A program made the position numbers and the translations under genes. A stretch of 64,000 bases of DNA from Nocardioides sp. GY 10127. GTDB taxonomy: Bacteria; Actinomycetota; Actinomycetes; Propionibacteriales; Nocardioidaceae. This document shows, piece after piece, positions 26,138 to 35,220 of this stretch; position 1 is the stretch's first letter, and each line of letters opens with the position of its first letter. The notes under the pieces are model-generated. The model made no database searches, was not told where the DNA came from, and saw only the letters and a program-made list of their open reading frames with translations. The stretch lies in assembly GCF_004919085.1 (NCBI RefSeq), contig NZ_STGL01000005.1, positions 310,001 through 374,000 on the forward strand, read 5' to 3'.

Positions 26138-26239
26138 CGTGGGTGACCTCTGTTCGGACCGAGCCGCGCCGTCCCGGGCCCTGGGCCACGGAGCGGTCGG
26201 CGGGTGGTGCGGGACTGCCGGTACCACCGCACGTCGTCG

Positions 26240-26300
26240 GGCGGGTGATCGGAAAATAGATCTAAATGAACAGATATGTCTAGTGTCAGAATGCCCCCGA
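26240..26300. promoter_or_regulatory. Divergent promoter region with AGATATGTCT-type motif
   Basis: This is an unusually A+T-rich segment for this genome. It holds AGATCT (26258-26263) and the near-palindrome CAGATATGTCTA (26272-26283), between the nitrilase operon and its divergent FadR-type regulator. It probably carries both promoters and the operator, but the exact boxes are not certain. Confidence 0.4.
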
Positions 26301-26330
26301 CCGTTCCGCCCTCCCGGAAGGTGCCCCTCC

Positions 26331-27077
26331 GTGACCCCCCAGCCCGCCGAACCGCACCCCGTGCTCGCCGGCTCGGCGGTCTCGCACGTCCGCCGGCTCA
26401 GCGCCGTCGACACCGTGCGGGCGCGCATCACGCTCGCCATGGAGCTCGGCCTCCTCGAGCCCGGGGAGCGACTGCCCTCGGAGGGGTCGCTGGCCTCCAC
26501 GCTGGGCGTCAGCGACATCACCGCCCGCCGGGCGATCGAGTCGCTGGCCGCCGAGGGGGCGGTCGAGCGGCGGCGAGGACGCAACGGCGGGACGTTCGTG
26601 GCGCAGACCCGACCCCCGGCCGGCGCCGCGGCCGAGGCGGTGGCTGCGTACCGCGCCGACCGCGACGAGGTGCACCGCCTGATCGACGTCCGCGTGCTCC
26701 TGGAGACGGCCGTGACCCACCACGCCGCCCTCCGGGCGACACCCGAGCAGCTGGCCGAACTCGACGAGCACGTGCACGCCGGCGCGACCGCCACCACCTG
26801 GGCCGACTACCACGAGGCGGACGAGCGGTTCCACCGCGGCGTCGCCCTCGCCAGCGGCCTGACCTGGGCGATGCCGCACTACGACGCCGTCCTCGGCGAG
26901 CTCTACACCTACTTCCTGCCCTACCCGATCTCCTACCTGCACGGCGTCAACGACGACCACGCCCGGATCGTCGCCGCGCTGCGCGAGCGGGACGTCGTCG
27001 GTTCCGTCGCCGCCATGACCGCGCACGTCTCCGAGCTGCACCGGACGATGTTCGTCGGCCTCGGCGACGGGGACTGA
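26331..27077 (+). CDS. GntR-family regulator with FCD domain (FadR type)
   Basis: The 248-residue regulator has a winged helix at about 25-95 (RLPSEGSLASTLGVSDITARRAIESLAAEGAV) and a helical FCD ligand domain at about 105-240. The latter has likely metal histidines (YHEADERFHRGVALASG; VNDDHARIV). FCD proteins sense carboxylates, amino acids or metals. GTG at 26331 has GGAAGG ten bases upstream. It is divergent from the nitrilase-permease operon and probably controls it. Confidence 0.8.
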   Translation: MTPQPAEPHPVLAGSAVSHVRRLSAVDTVRARITLAMELGLLEPGERLPSEGSLASTLGVSDITARRAIESLAAEGAVERRRGRNGGTFVAQTRPPAGAAAEAVAAYRADRDEVHRLIDVRVLLETAVTHHAALRATPEQLAELDEHVHAGATATTWADYHEADERFHRGVALASGLTWAMPHYDAVLGELYTYFLPYPISYLHGVNDDHARIVAALRERDVVGSVAAMTAHVSELHRTMFVGLGDGD

Positions 27078-27106
27078 GCTCGTCGGCTGAGTGCCGGGCC
27101 GGGCTG

Positions 27107-27166
27107 GGCGTCGGTGCTGGGCGTCGGTGCTGGGCGTCGGGCTGGGCGTCGGTGCTGGCCCCGGGG
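27107..27166. repeat. Short tandem repeat of GGGCGTCGGTGCT-like 13-mers
   Basis: Four to five imperfect copies of GGGCGTCGGTGCT lie between the FadR-type gene and its terminator. No function is apparent. Confidence 0.6.
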
Positions 27167-27206
27167 CGACCTCGGCTGCGGGGCGGCGCGCGCTGCGAGA
27201 AAGAGA

Positions 27207-27235
27207 AAGGCCCCGGTCGAAACGACCGGGGCCTT
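27207..27235. terminator. Bidirectional terminator between gntR and tRNA-Leu
   Basis: AAGGCCCCGGTCG (27207-27219) pairs perfectly with CGACCGGGGCCTT (27223-27235). On the minus strand it follows tRNA-Leu and runs into TTTCTCTTTCTC, and on the plus strand into CTTCTTCAC. Confidence 0.85.
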
Positions 27236-27243
27236 CTTCACTG

Positions 27244-27327
27244 TGCGCGAGGGGGGAGTTGAACCCCCACGCCCTTTCGGGCACACGGACCTGAACCGTG
27301 CGCGTCTGCCTATTCCGCCACTCGCGC
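27244..27327 (-). tRNA. tRNA-Leu (anticodon CAG)
   Basis: An 84-nt class II tRNA reading CUG. The acceptor stem GCGCGAG pairs with CTCGCGC (discriminator A). The anticodon loop TTCAGGT is closed by CACGG/CCGTG. A variable arm GTGCCCGAAAGGGCGT and the T loop GTTCAACTC are present. CCA is not encoded. Confidence 0.93.
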
Positions 27328-27414
27328 GTGAAGCGAGATGGACCATATCCCAGCCGCGTCCCGGCGCCCAAACCGGCGGCGAGCGACCCTCCTCGCCGAC
27401 CGCCCCGGCCGCCG

Positions 27415-27647
27415 GACGTCATACAGACCGGCCCCACGACGCCACCGTTCGTATGACGTCTCACCACCGGCGGCGCCGCACCAACCGCACCGGGCCGCAG
27501 AACGGTTGCCCACACACCGCCCACCGCCCCCGCCGCCGAACGTCATACAGACCGGCCCGAAACCCGACCGCCTCGTATGACGTCCCGCGCCCCCACCGCG
27601 GGACGTCATACAGACCGGCCCCACGACGCCACCGTTCGTATGACGTC
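27415..27647. repeat. Family B palindromic repeats (three 46-bp elements)
   Basis: Elements at 27415-27460, 27539-27584 and 27602-27647 are each exactly 46 bp. Arms are GACGTCATAC and GTATGACGTC (the first base of copy 2 differs), with a 26-bp centre starting AGACCGGCCC. Centres of copies 1 and 3 are identical, and about 75 bp of flanking sequence after them is also similar. The copies lie in the 27340-27942 gap between tRNA-Leu and fhaA, which holds no gene; the last 100 bp before 27943 probably carry the fhaA promoter. Confidence 0.9.
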
Positions 27648-27942
27648 CCACCACCAGCGGCGCCCCACCAACCCAGCCAGCCCCCACACCGGTTGCTCAG
27701 ACACCGCCCACTCCCCGCCCCGGCGCACCACAGACACCCCGGAAACGCAGCCCGACACCCGGGTGAGCAGCAGGGTCGACACGACGGGCATGGTCAGCAC
27801 CACGTGCGGGGGTGCGACGTGGATGACGGCCGTTCCCAGGCTGCTTCGTTACCATCGCACCGACCCGGGGACCGCCCCGACTGCCAGCCTGCCCACGAAA
27901 CGGCGGACGGCAGCCAGCACGAGGAGCCGAGGAGGAGACGCG

Positions 27943-28668
27943 GTGAGCGGACTGCAGCGCTTCGAGCGTCGCCTCGAGGAGATGATCTCCGGCGCGTTCG
28001 CGCGGGCGTTCAGGTCGGCGGTCCAGCCGGTCGAGATCGCGGCCGCGCTCCAGCGCGAGTGCGACAACAACGCCCAGATCCTCTCCCGCCAGCGCCGGCT
28101 CGTGCCGAACGCGTTCGTGGTCGAGCTGGCGGCGAGCGACCTGGAGCGCCTCGCGCCCTACGACTCGGCGATGGCGGAGGACCTGATCGCCCAGGTCACC
28201 GAGCACGCCGAGCTCAACTCCTACTCCTTCCCCGGGCCGATCACGATCGACTTCGAGCTCGGCGAGGACCTCACGACGGGTCGCTTCCGCGTCCTCTCGC
28301 GCGCGGCCGCGAAGGTGACGAGCCAGGCGACGCCGACGATGGTGGGACGCGCCCGGGCGCTGCTCGAGGTCAACGGCACCCAGCACCCCCTGACCCCTCC
28401 GGGGCTCGTCGTGGGCCGCGGGGCCGACGCCGACGTCCGGATCAACGACCCCGGTGTCTCGCGGCGACACGTGGAGTTCCGCGTGGACGCGAGCGGGCCG
28501 GGCGGTCACGGGCTGCACATCGACGTCGTCGACCTGGGCTCGACGAACGGGATGAGCGTGAACGGTCAGAAGATGGGCCGCGCCGTCGCGGACGACGGCA
28601 CCGAGGTGCGCGTCGGGAGCACCACGCTGCGCGTGCGCGTGGTCCACGAGGAGGACGCCGGTGTCTGA
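27943..28668 (+). CDS. fhaA: FhaA-like FHA-domain protein (DUF3662 + FHA)
   Basis: The 241-residue cytosolic protein has an N-terminal DUF3662 domain (about 1-120, SGLQRFERRLEEMISGAFARAF) and a C-terminal FHA phosphothreonine-binding domain (about 150-235, LVVGRGADADVRINDPGVSRRHVEF). FhaA binds phosphorylated cell-wall proteins such as the MviN flippase and is recognised by PknB-type kinases. It is shorter than mycobacterial FhaA (about 530 residues) because the central linker is missing. GTG at 27943 has GGAGGAG upstream. It is the first gene of the seven-gene cell-wall operon to 37031. Confidence 0.9.
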   Translation: MSGLQRFERRLEEMISGAFARAFRSAVQPVEIAAALQRECDNNAQILSRQRRLVPNAFVVELAASDLERLAPYDSAMAEDLIAQVTEHAELNSYSFPGPITIDFELGEDLTTGRFRVLSRAAAKVTSQATPTMVGRARALLEVNGTQHPLTPPGLVVGRGADADVRINDPGVSRRHVEFRVDASGPGGHGLHIDVVDLGSTNGMSVNGQKMGRAVADDGTEVRVGSTTLRVRVVHEEDAGV

Positions 28669-29137
28669 GCTGACCCTGCTGCTGATCCGCATCGGCTACC
28701 TGGCCGTGCTGTGGATCTTCGTGCTGTCGGCGGTGTCCGTCGTGCGCTCCGACATGTTCGGCGCGCGCGTGCCCGAGCCCGACAAGGGCTCCACCAAGGG
28801 CCGGGAGCGCAAGAAGAAGGCCAAGCCGCCGACGCAGCGCCGCGGCTCGCCCACGCACGTCGTCGTGACGTCGGGCAGCAACTCCGGCGCCCGCGCCGAG
28901 CTCGCCGACGCACCGCTGCTCATCGGCCGCGGGACGGACGCCGCCATCCGCCTGGACGACGACTACGTCTCCACCCGGCACGCGCGGATCGCCTCGAGCG
29001 AGGACCAGTGGTTCGTCGAGGACCTCGGCTCCACCAACGGCACCTACATCGGCACCGTCCGCATCACGCAGCCCACCACCATCACCCTCGGGACCCAGGT
29101 CAGGATCGGCAAGACCATCCTGGAGCTGCGCAAGTGA
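28661..29137 (+). CDS. fhaB: FhaB/FipA-like membrane FHA protein
   Basis: The 158-residue protein has an N-terminal transmembrane segment (about 4-25), a basic linker (KGRERKKKAK) and an FHA domain (about 75-155, LLIGRGTDAAIRLDDDYVSTRHARI). It binds phosphothreonine on division and cell-wall partners. GTG at 28661 overlaps the fhaA end by eight bases, and its TGA overlaps the pstP GTG. Confidence 0.9.
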   Translation: MSELTLLLIRIGYLAVLWIFVLSAVSVVRSDMFGARVPEPDKGSTKGRERKKKAKPPTQRRGSPTHVVVTSGSNSGARAELADAPLLIGRGTDAAIRLDDDYVSTRHARIASSEDQWFVEDLGSTNGTYIGTVRITQPTTITLGTQVRIGKTILELRK

Positions 29138-30606
29138 GCGACGCCCCCGCCGGCTCCACCCCCGACGCCGACGAGGCCGGGGGCGCTGTCGACCTGCGCC
29201 TGCACTGGTCGGCGATCTCCGACGTCGGCCGGGTCCGCAAGGACAACCAGGACTCCGGCTACGCCGGGCCGCACCTGCTCACCGTCTGCGACGGCGTGGG
29301 TGGCGCCGCCCGGGGCGACATCGCCTCCTCGACCGCGGTCAGCCAGCTGCGCCGCCTCGACTACGACACCCCGCAGGACGTCGACGGCCAGCAGCTCCTG
29401 GCCCGCACCGCCGCCGGGCTGCACCAGGCCCACGCCCGCATCGGCCGCGTGGTCGACGAGGAGCCGGAGATCACCGGCACGTCCACCACCGCGACCGTGC
29501 TGCACGTCGCGGGCAACCTGGCCGCGGTCGGGCACATCGGCGACAGCCGCGCCTACCTCTACCGGGGCGGTCGGCTCTCGCAGATCACCCAGGACCACAC
29601 GTTCGTCCAGACCCTCATCGACGAGGGCCGGATCACCGAGGCCGAGGCGCGGGTGCACCCGCACCGCAACGTCATCCTCAAGGCCCTCGACGGCATCCAC
29701 GAGGCCGAGCCGGACCTCTTCCTCATCGAGCTCGAGCCCGGCGACCGCCTCCTGGTCTGCTCCGACGGCGCCTGCGGCACCCTCGACGACGCGCGGATGG
29801 CCGACATCCTCGGCTCCGGCACCCCCGACTACGCCGCGGTCGAGCTGGTCCGCGCGAGTCTGGAGGAGGGCAGCAGCGACAACGTCACGTGCGTCGTCGC
29901 CGACGTCCTCACCCCCGAGCAGGCGGCGCAGCGCCCCGAGCTCGAGGACCTCATGCCGATGCTGGTCGGCGCGGCCACCGAGCTGCGTCGCCGCTCCACC
30001 CGCGGTGGCCTCACCGGCGGCCTGAGCAGCGGCCTGTTCCGCGGCCACCGCTCCGGCGACACCGGTGAGATCGAGCCGATCGTGGCCGAGCTGCCGGACC
30101 TGCCGGACGACGTCCACGCGATCCGCACCGACCCCATCGACCCCGAGGCCGCCCGCTACGCGCCCCGCGCCCCGCGCCGCCTCGGCTGGCTGCGTCGCAT
30201 CCTCGCCCTGCTCATCGTGTGCGGCGTCGTCTGGGTGGCGGTCTCCGCCCTCTACGCGTGGAGCCAGGAGCAGTACTACGTGGGGCAGGACGACGGGGTG
30301 GTGGTCATCTACAAGGGCATCAACGCCTCGCTGCCCGGCGTGACCCTGTCGCAGCCGTACGAGTCGACCAATGTCGAGGTCGACCGGCTCAGCGACTTCA
30401 ACGCCGACCGCGTCCGCAGCGGCCTGTCGGCCGACGACCTCGCCGACGCCCGGACGATCGTGGAGAACCTCGCCGGCACGATGACGCCGGCCGAGCCCAG
30501 CGCGGACGAGGCGACCGACGCGTCCGCCGACCCCTCCGCCAGTGCCTCCGCCAGCGCCACGGCCTCCACCTCGGCGTCCGCCACCTCCTCGGGAGCCGCC
30601 GGATGA
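29134..30606 (+). CDS. pstP: Ser/Thr protein phosphatase PstP (PP2C family)
   Basis: The 490-residue membrane phosphatase reverses PknA/PknB phosphorylation. The cytosolic PP2C domain (about 20-255) shows KDNQDSG, CDGVGG, GDSRAYLYR and SDGACG...SSDNVTCVV with the metal aspartates. One transmembrane helix (about 355-375, ILALLIVCGVVWVAV) precedes an extracellular part ending in a Ser/Ala-rich tail. Usual length. GTGA overlap with fhaB and ATGA overlap with rodA. Confidence 0.93.
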   Translation: MSDAPAGSTPDADEAGGAVDLRLHWSAISDVGRVRKDNQDSGYAGPHLLTVCDGVGGAARGDIASSTAVSQLRRLDYDTPQDVDGQQLLARTAAGLHQAHARIGRVVDEEPEITGTSTTATVLHVAGNLAAVGHIGDSRAYLYRGGRLSQITQDHTFVQTLIDEGRITEAEARVHPHRNVILKALDGIHEAEPDLFLIELEPGDRLLVCSDGACGTLDDARMADILGSGTPDYAAVELVRASLEEGSSDNVTCVVADVLTPEQAAQRPELEDLMPMLVGAATELRRRSTRGGLTGGLSSGLFRGHRSGDTGEIEPIVAELPDLPDDVHAIRTDPIDPEAARYAPRAPRRLGWLRRILALLIVCGVVWVAVSALYAWSQEQYYVGQDDGVVVIYKGINASLPGVTLSQPYESTNVEVDRLSDFNADRVRSGLSADDLADARTIVENLAGTMTPAEPSADEATDASADPSASASASATASTSASATSSGAAG

Positions 30607-32012
30607 GCGCCACCGTGAGCACCAGCACGCCTGCCGGCGCGGCCCCGTACGGGTTCGTGCACCGGCAGCGACGCGGTGCCGAGCTCTTCCTCCTCCTGCT
30701 CGCCCTCGTCGTTGGCCTGGGCGCCTACGCGGCGGTGGGCATCGGGGTCGAGGGCGAGGTGCCCGCGGACATGCTCGGGTACGGCGGCTGGCTGGTCGGC
30801 CTCGTGGTCGTCGCGCACGTCGTCGTCCGCTTCGTCGCCCCCTACGCCGACCCGGTGCTGCTCCCGCTGGTCGCGGCCCTCAACGGCCTGGGCCTCGCGG
30901 TCATCCACCGCATCGACCTGGCGAAGGACACCGGCTTCGCCGGCAAGCAGCTCATCTGGATGACGGTCGGGGTGGTGCTGTTCTGCGCCACCCTCGTCCT
31001 CCTGCGCGACCACCGCATCCTGGCCCGGTTCACCTACACCAGCGCGCTGGCCGCCATCGTCCTGCTCCTGCTGCCGATGCTCCCCGTCATCGGCAACGAG
31101 GTGAACGGCGCCCGCATCTGGATCCAGGTCGGCCCGTTCAGCTTCCAGCCGGGCGAGGTCGCCAAGGTCCTCCTGGTCATCGCGTTCGCCGGCTACCTGG
31201 TCCTGCACAAGGACACGCTGGCGCTGGCCGGACGCCGGGTGCTCTTCCTCGACCTCCCGCGCGGCCGCGACCTCGGCCCGATCCTGGTCATGTGGGGCAT
31301 CAGCATGATGATCCTCGTCGGCCAGCGTGACCTCGGCTCGAGCCTGCTGTTCTTCGGCCTGTTCCTGTTCATGCTGTTCATCGCCACGGAGCGGGCCGGC
31401 TGGCTGGTCGTCGGCGGTGCCCTGTTCTCGGTCGGCGCGGTCGCCGCGTACTTCGTCGAGTCGCACGTCCGCGTGCGCGTGGACGTCTGGCTCAACCCGT
31501 TCGCCTACTACGGCGAGGGCACGAACGACACCGCCTACCAGCCGGTGGAGGCGCTGTTCGGCATGGCGTGGGGCGGCCTCCTGGGCCGCGGCCTGGGCGA
31601 GGGCGACCCGTCGCGGGTGCCGTTCTCGTACTCCGACTTCATCATGTCCTCGATCGGCGAGGAGCTCGGGCTGACCGGCATGATCGCCGTCCTGCTCGTC
31701 TACGGCCTGATCGTGGAGCGCGCCCTGCGCATCGCGCTGATCAGCCGGGACGGCTTCGGCAAGCTCCTGGCCGCCGGCCTCGGCGCCGTGTTCGCGCTCC
31801 AGGTCTTCGTGGTCGTCGGCGGCGTCACCGGGCTGATCCCGCTCACCGGCCTCACGACCCCCTTCCTGTCCTACGGCGGGTCCTCGCTCGTGGCGAACTG
31901 GGTCATCGTGGCCCTGCTGCTGCGGGTCAGCGACCTGGCCCGCCGTCCCCTGCCCGACCTCTCGACCGACGAGGAGAGCGACGACGCCACCCAGGTGGTG
32001 CGCCTGCGATGA
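30603..32012 (+). CDS. rodA: FtsW/RodA/SpoVE-family peptidoglycan glycosyltransferase
   Basis: The 469-residue SEDS-family protein has about ten to twelve transmembrane segments and polymerises lipid II during wall elongation. Family hallmarks are GARIWIQVGPFSFQPGEVAK, GQRDLGSSLLFFG, SDFIMSSIGEELG and the C-terminal PFLSYGGSSLVAN. Overlaps on both sides (ATGA) couple it to pstP and to its partner transpeptidase gene pbpA. Confidence 0.93.
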   Translation: MSATVSTSTPAGAAPYGFVHRQRRGAELFLLLLALVVGLGAYAAVGIGVEGEVPADMLGYGGWLVGLVVVAHVVVRFVAPYADPVLLPLVAALNGLGLAVIHRIDLAKDTGFAGKQLIWMTVGVVLFCATLVLLRDHRILARFTYTSALAAIVLLLLPMLPVIGNEVNGARIWIQVGPFSFQPGEVAKVLLVIAFAGYLVLHKDTLALAGRRVLFLDLPRGRDLGPILVMWGISMMILVGQRDLGSSLLFFGLFLFMLFIATERAGWLVVGGALFSVGAVAAYFVESHVRVRVDVWLNPFAYYGEGTNDTAYQPVEALFGMAWGGLLGRGLGEGDPSRVPFSYSDFIMSSIGEELGLTGMIAVLLVYGLIVERALRIALISRDGFGKLLAAGLGAVFALQVFVVVGGVTGLIPLTGLTTPFLSYGGSSLVANWVIVALLLRVSDLARRPLPDLSTDEESDDATQVVRLR

Positions 32013-33508
32013 ACAAGCCGATCCGCACCATCTCCGTCTTCTGCCTCGTGCTCTTCCTCGGGCTGATGCTCAACGTCACGTACCTGCAGTACTGGCGGGC
32101 TGACAGCCTCGACGCGAACGCCAACAACCGGCGCGCCGTGGACGCCGAGTTCTCCGAGCAGCGGGGCGCCATCCTCGTGGGCGACGAGCCGGTGGCCGAG
32201 TCCGTGAAGTCGGGCGACCAGTACGTCTACCAGCGCACCTACCGTCAGTCGCGGCTCTACGCCCCGCTCACGGGTTGGTACAACTACTACAACGCCCAGT
32301 CCGGCACCTGCTCCTCGTGCCAGCAGTTCATCGAGCAGACGCAGGACGACGTGCTCTCCGGCAGCGACGACCGGCTGTTCGTGACCCGCCTGGTCGACCT
32401 GCTCTCCAACCAGGAGGCGGTCGGCGGGAACGTCCAGCTCACCATCAACGCGAAGGCGCAGAAGGCCGCCTACCGCGGCCTGAAGAAGGTCGTGGGGTCG
32501 GACGGCGAGGGCGCGGTGGTCGCGCTCGAGCCCAGCACCGGCAAGATCCTGGCGATGGTGTCGCTGCCGAGCTTCGACGCCAACGACCTCGCGGACCACG
32601 ACCTCACCAAGGTCCAGGAGGCGGCCGACAAGCTGGCCAAGGGCGGCGACAGCTCCCCGCTCATCAACCGTGCCGTGCAGGAGACCCTGCCCCCCGGCTC
32701 GACGTTCAAGCTGGTCACGGCCGCCGCGGCCATCGAGAACGGCCTCTACACCGAGGACGACCAGGTGCCCGGTGGGTCGAGCTACCAGCTGCCGCAGACC
32801 TCCGGCGACTCCGGGCTCATCGACAACGAGGGCCGCGACTGCGGCACCGACACGATCCCGTTCGCGCAGGCCCTCGAGAACTCCTGCAACACGACGTTCG
32901 CCCGGATGGCCGTGGAGCTCGGCGCCGACAAGCTGAAGGCCCAGGCCGAGGCGTTCGGGTTCAACCAGCAGTACTTCACCGACCTCTCGCCGCAGGCGAC
33001 GTCGGTCTTCCCGGACGACGCCAACGAGCCCCAGACGGGCCAGTCGGGCATCGGCCAGTACGACGTCCGCGCCACCCCGCTGCAGATGGCGATGGTCGCG
33101 GCCGGCATCGCCAACGGGGGCACGGTGATGACGCCCTACCTCGTCGACGAGGTGCAGTCGCCGGACTTCGAGAGCATCGAGACCACCGAGCCCCAGACGC
33201 TCTCCCAGGCGATCAGCAGCGACACCGCCGACCAGCTGACCGACATGATGGTGGCGACCGTGGACGACGGGACCGCCTCCCCGGCGGCCATCACCGGCAT
33301 CAGCGTCGCCGGCAAGACCGGTACCGCCCAGAGCGGCACCGACCACGCGCCCTACGCGTGGTTCGTCTCCTTCGCCCCGGCCGAGAACCCCAAGGTCGCC
33401 GTCGCGGTGATGATCCAGGACGCCCCGGGCCTCACGCGGGACGAGATCGCGGGTGGCCTCCTCGGTGGCCCGATCGCGAAGGCAGTGATGGAAGCGGTGA
33501 TCAAGTGA
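32009..33508 (+). CDS. pbpA: Penicillin-binding protein A (class B transpeptidase)
   Basis: The 499-residue class B PBP cross-links peptidoglycan and is partner of the RodA protein. One N-terminal transmembrane helix (about 7-27) is followed by a dimerisation region and the transpeptidase domain with SxxK in PPGSTFKLV, SxN in ENSCNTTF and KTG in AGKTGTAQ. Two cysteines (GTCSSCQQF, near residue 98) lie in the extracellular dimerisation part. Length as usual for PbpA. Confidence 0.93.
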   Translation: MNKPIRTISVFCLVLFLGLMLNVTYLQYWRADSLDANANNRRAVDAEFSEQRGAILVGDEPVAESVKSGDQYVYQRTYRQSRLYAPLTGWYNYYNAQSGTCSSCQQFIEQTQDDVLSGSDDRLFVTRLVDLLSNQEAVGGNVQLTINAKAQKAAYRGLKKVVGSDGEGAVVALEPSTGKILAMVSLPSFDANDLADHDLTKVQEAADKLAKGGDSSPLINRAVQETLPPGSTFKLVTAAAAIENGLYTEDDQVPGGSSYQLPQTSGDSGLIDNEGRDCGTDTIPFAQALENSCNTTFARMAVELGADKLKAQAEAFGFNQQYFTDLSPQATSVFPDDANEPQTGQSGIGQYDVRATPLQMAMVAAGIANGGTVMTPYLVDEVQSPDFESIETTEPQTLSQAISSDTADQLTDMMVATVDDGTASPAAITGISVAGKTGTAQSGTDHAPYAWFVSFAPAENPKVAVAVMIQDAPGLTRDEIAGGLLGGPIAKAVMEAVIK

Positions 33509-35220
33509 GCACGCCCCACGACCCCGGCAGCGCCGCGCGGTTCGCCGACGGGGCCGGCCGGTACCGGCTGGACTCGCGGATCGCCACGGGCGGCATGGGC
33601 GAGGTCTGGCGCGGCGTCGACACGACGCTGGGCCGGCCCGTCGCGGTGAAGCTGCTCAAGAACGAGTACGCGGACGACGCGACCTTCCGCTCCCGCTTCG
33701 AGACCGAGGCCCGCAACGCCGCGGCGCTGCACCACCCGGGCATCGCCGGCGTCTACGACTTCGGCGAGGGGGCCTCCACGGACGGCTCGGGGACCCCCCA
33801 GCCGTACCTCGTCATGGAGCTCGTGGACGGCCAGCCCCTCTCCGCGCTCCTGCGCTCCGGCGAGCCGATGGACGCCGACGTGGTCGCCGACCTCATGGCC
33901 CAGACCGCCGAGGCGCTCGCCGCCGCGCACGCGGCCGGCATCGTCCACCGCGACGTGAAGCCCGCCAACCTGCTCATCACCCCTGAGCGCCAGGTCAAGG
34001 TCACCGACTTCGGCATAGCGCGCGCCGCGGACTCCGTCGGCATCACCCAGACCGGCCAGGTGCTGGGCACCCCGCAGTACCTCTCGCCCGAGCAGGCCCG
34101 AGGGATGACGGCGACGCCCGCCTCCGACGTGTACGCCCTCGGCGTGGTCGCCTTCGAGTGCCTCGCCGGGGAGCGTCCGTTCGACGCCGGCTCGCCCGTC
34201 GCCACGGCGCTGGCCCACCTGAACCAGCCCGTCCCCGACCTCCCCGACTCGGTCCCCGCGCCCCTGGCCTCCGTGGTCCAGCGCGCGCTGAGCAAGGACC
34301 CGGCCGACCGCTACGTCGACGGCGCGGCCTTCGCCCGCGCCCTGCGCGACCCCTTCGCCGACGACGCCGCCACCGGCAGGACGGCGGTCGTCGGCGGTGC
34401 CGCAGCGGGAGCAGCGGCCGGTGCCGCAGCCGGGCTGGCGGCCGGTGCCGCCGCCGGCGCCACGGGGTCGACCTCCGTGCCCGAGGACGGCACCCAGGTG
34501 CTCGGCACGATGGGCGGTCTCGGTGCCGCCGGCGCAGCCGGGGCGGCCGCGGACGGGACCGGCAGCCAGGGCACGGTCGGCGGCGCCCGCAAGGCCGAGA
34601 AGAAGAAGCCGTGGGCGCTCATCGCGGTCGTGGCCGTCCTCGTGGTGGCCCTCCTGGCCATCGGCGCGTTCGCCCTCTTCGGCGGGAGCGGCGACGACGA
34701 GCCGGACACCACCGCGACCACGTCGTCCGCGGCCACCAGCGCCAGCGCCACGAAGTCCCGCACGAAGTCCGCCAGTGCCTCCTCGTCGGCGGCCACGGTG
34801 ACGATCGACGCCGACGACTACGTCGGCCGCGACGTCGAGGACGTCCAGGCCGAGCTCGCCGACCTGGGCCTGAGCGTGAAGCTCTCCCAGCAGGACAACG
34901 ACGGCAGCGGGACCGAGGACGTCGTCACGTCCGTCGACCCCTCGGGCACCCTCACCGTCGGCGACACGGTCACCGTCGAGTTCTGGGGCCCGGCCCCGAC
35001 CGAGACGGCCACCGCCACGGCCACCGAGACGGTCACCGCCACCCCGACCGAGACCTCGAGCGCGGCGGCCACGACGTCCGCCGCGACCAGCTCCGCCGCG
35101 GCGACGACGTCCGCGGCGGGTGCCTCCACCTCGGCCGCAGCCGCGACCTCCGCCGCGGCCGCAGCCGGCCGCACGTCGTCCTCCCCCCAGGACGTCGTCG
35201 ACACCTCGGGGAGCGACTGA
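33505..35220 (+). CDS. pknA: Ser/Thr protein kinase PknA with one PASTA domain
   Basis: The 571-residue membrane kinase has its kinase domain at 19-280 with K49, E68, HRDVKPAN (148-155) and DFG (168-170). An Ala/Gly-rich juxtamembrane stretch (about 296-350), a transmembrane helix (about 370-393), a Thr/Ser-rich linker and a single PASTA-like domain (about 430-495) follow, then a long Thr/Ser/Ala tail. Mycobacterial PknA lacks PASTA, so here it can also sense wall fragments. GTG at 33505 overlaps the pbpA stop. Confidence 0.9.
   Translation: MSTPHDPGSAARFADGAGRYRLDSRIATGGMGEVWRGVDTTLGRPVAVKLLKNEYADDATFRSRFETEARNAAALHHPGIAGVYDFGEGASTDGSGTPQPYLVMELVDGQPLSALLRSGEPMDADVVADLMAQTAEALAAAHAAGIVHRDVKPANLLITPERQVKVTDFGIARAADSVGITQTGQVLGTPQYLSPEQARGMTATPASDVYALGVVAFECLAGERPFDAGSPVATALAHLNQPVPDLPDSVPAPLASVVQRALSKDPADRYVDGAAFARALRDPFADDAATGRTAVVGGAAAGAAAGAAAGLAAGAAAGATGSTSVPEDGTQVLGTMGGLGAAGAAGAAADGTGSQGTVGGARKAEKKKPWALIAVVAVLVVALLAIGAFALFGGSGDDEPDTTATTSSAATSASATKSRTKSASASSSAATVTIDADDYVGRDVEDVQAELADLGLSVKLSQQDNDGSGTEDVVTSVDPSGTLTVGDTVTVEFWGPAPTETATATATETVTATPTETSSAAATTSAATSSAAATTSAAGASTSAAAATSAAAAAGRTSSSPQDVVDTSGSD

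Noticed and set aside
27415..27647. CRISPR array
   Set aside because: Only three elements, dyads with long arms, irregular spacing (124 and 63 bp), identical centres and no cas gene.
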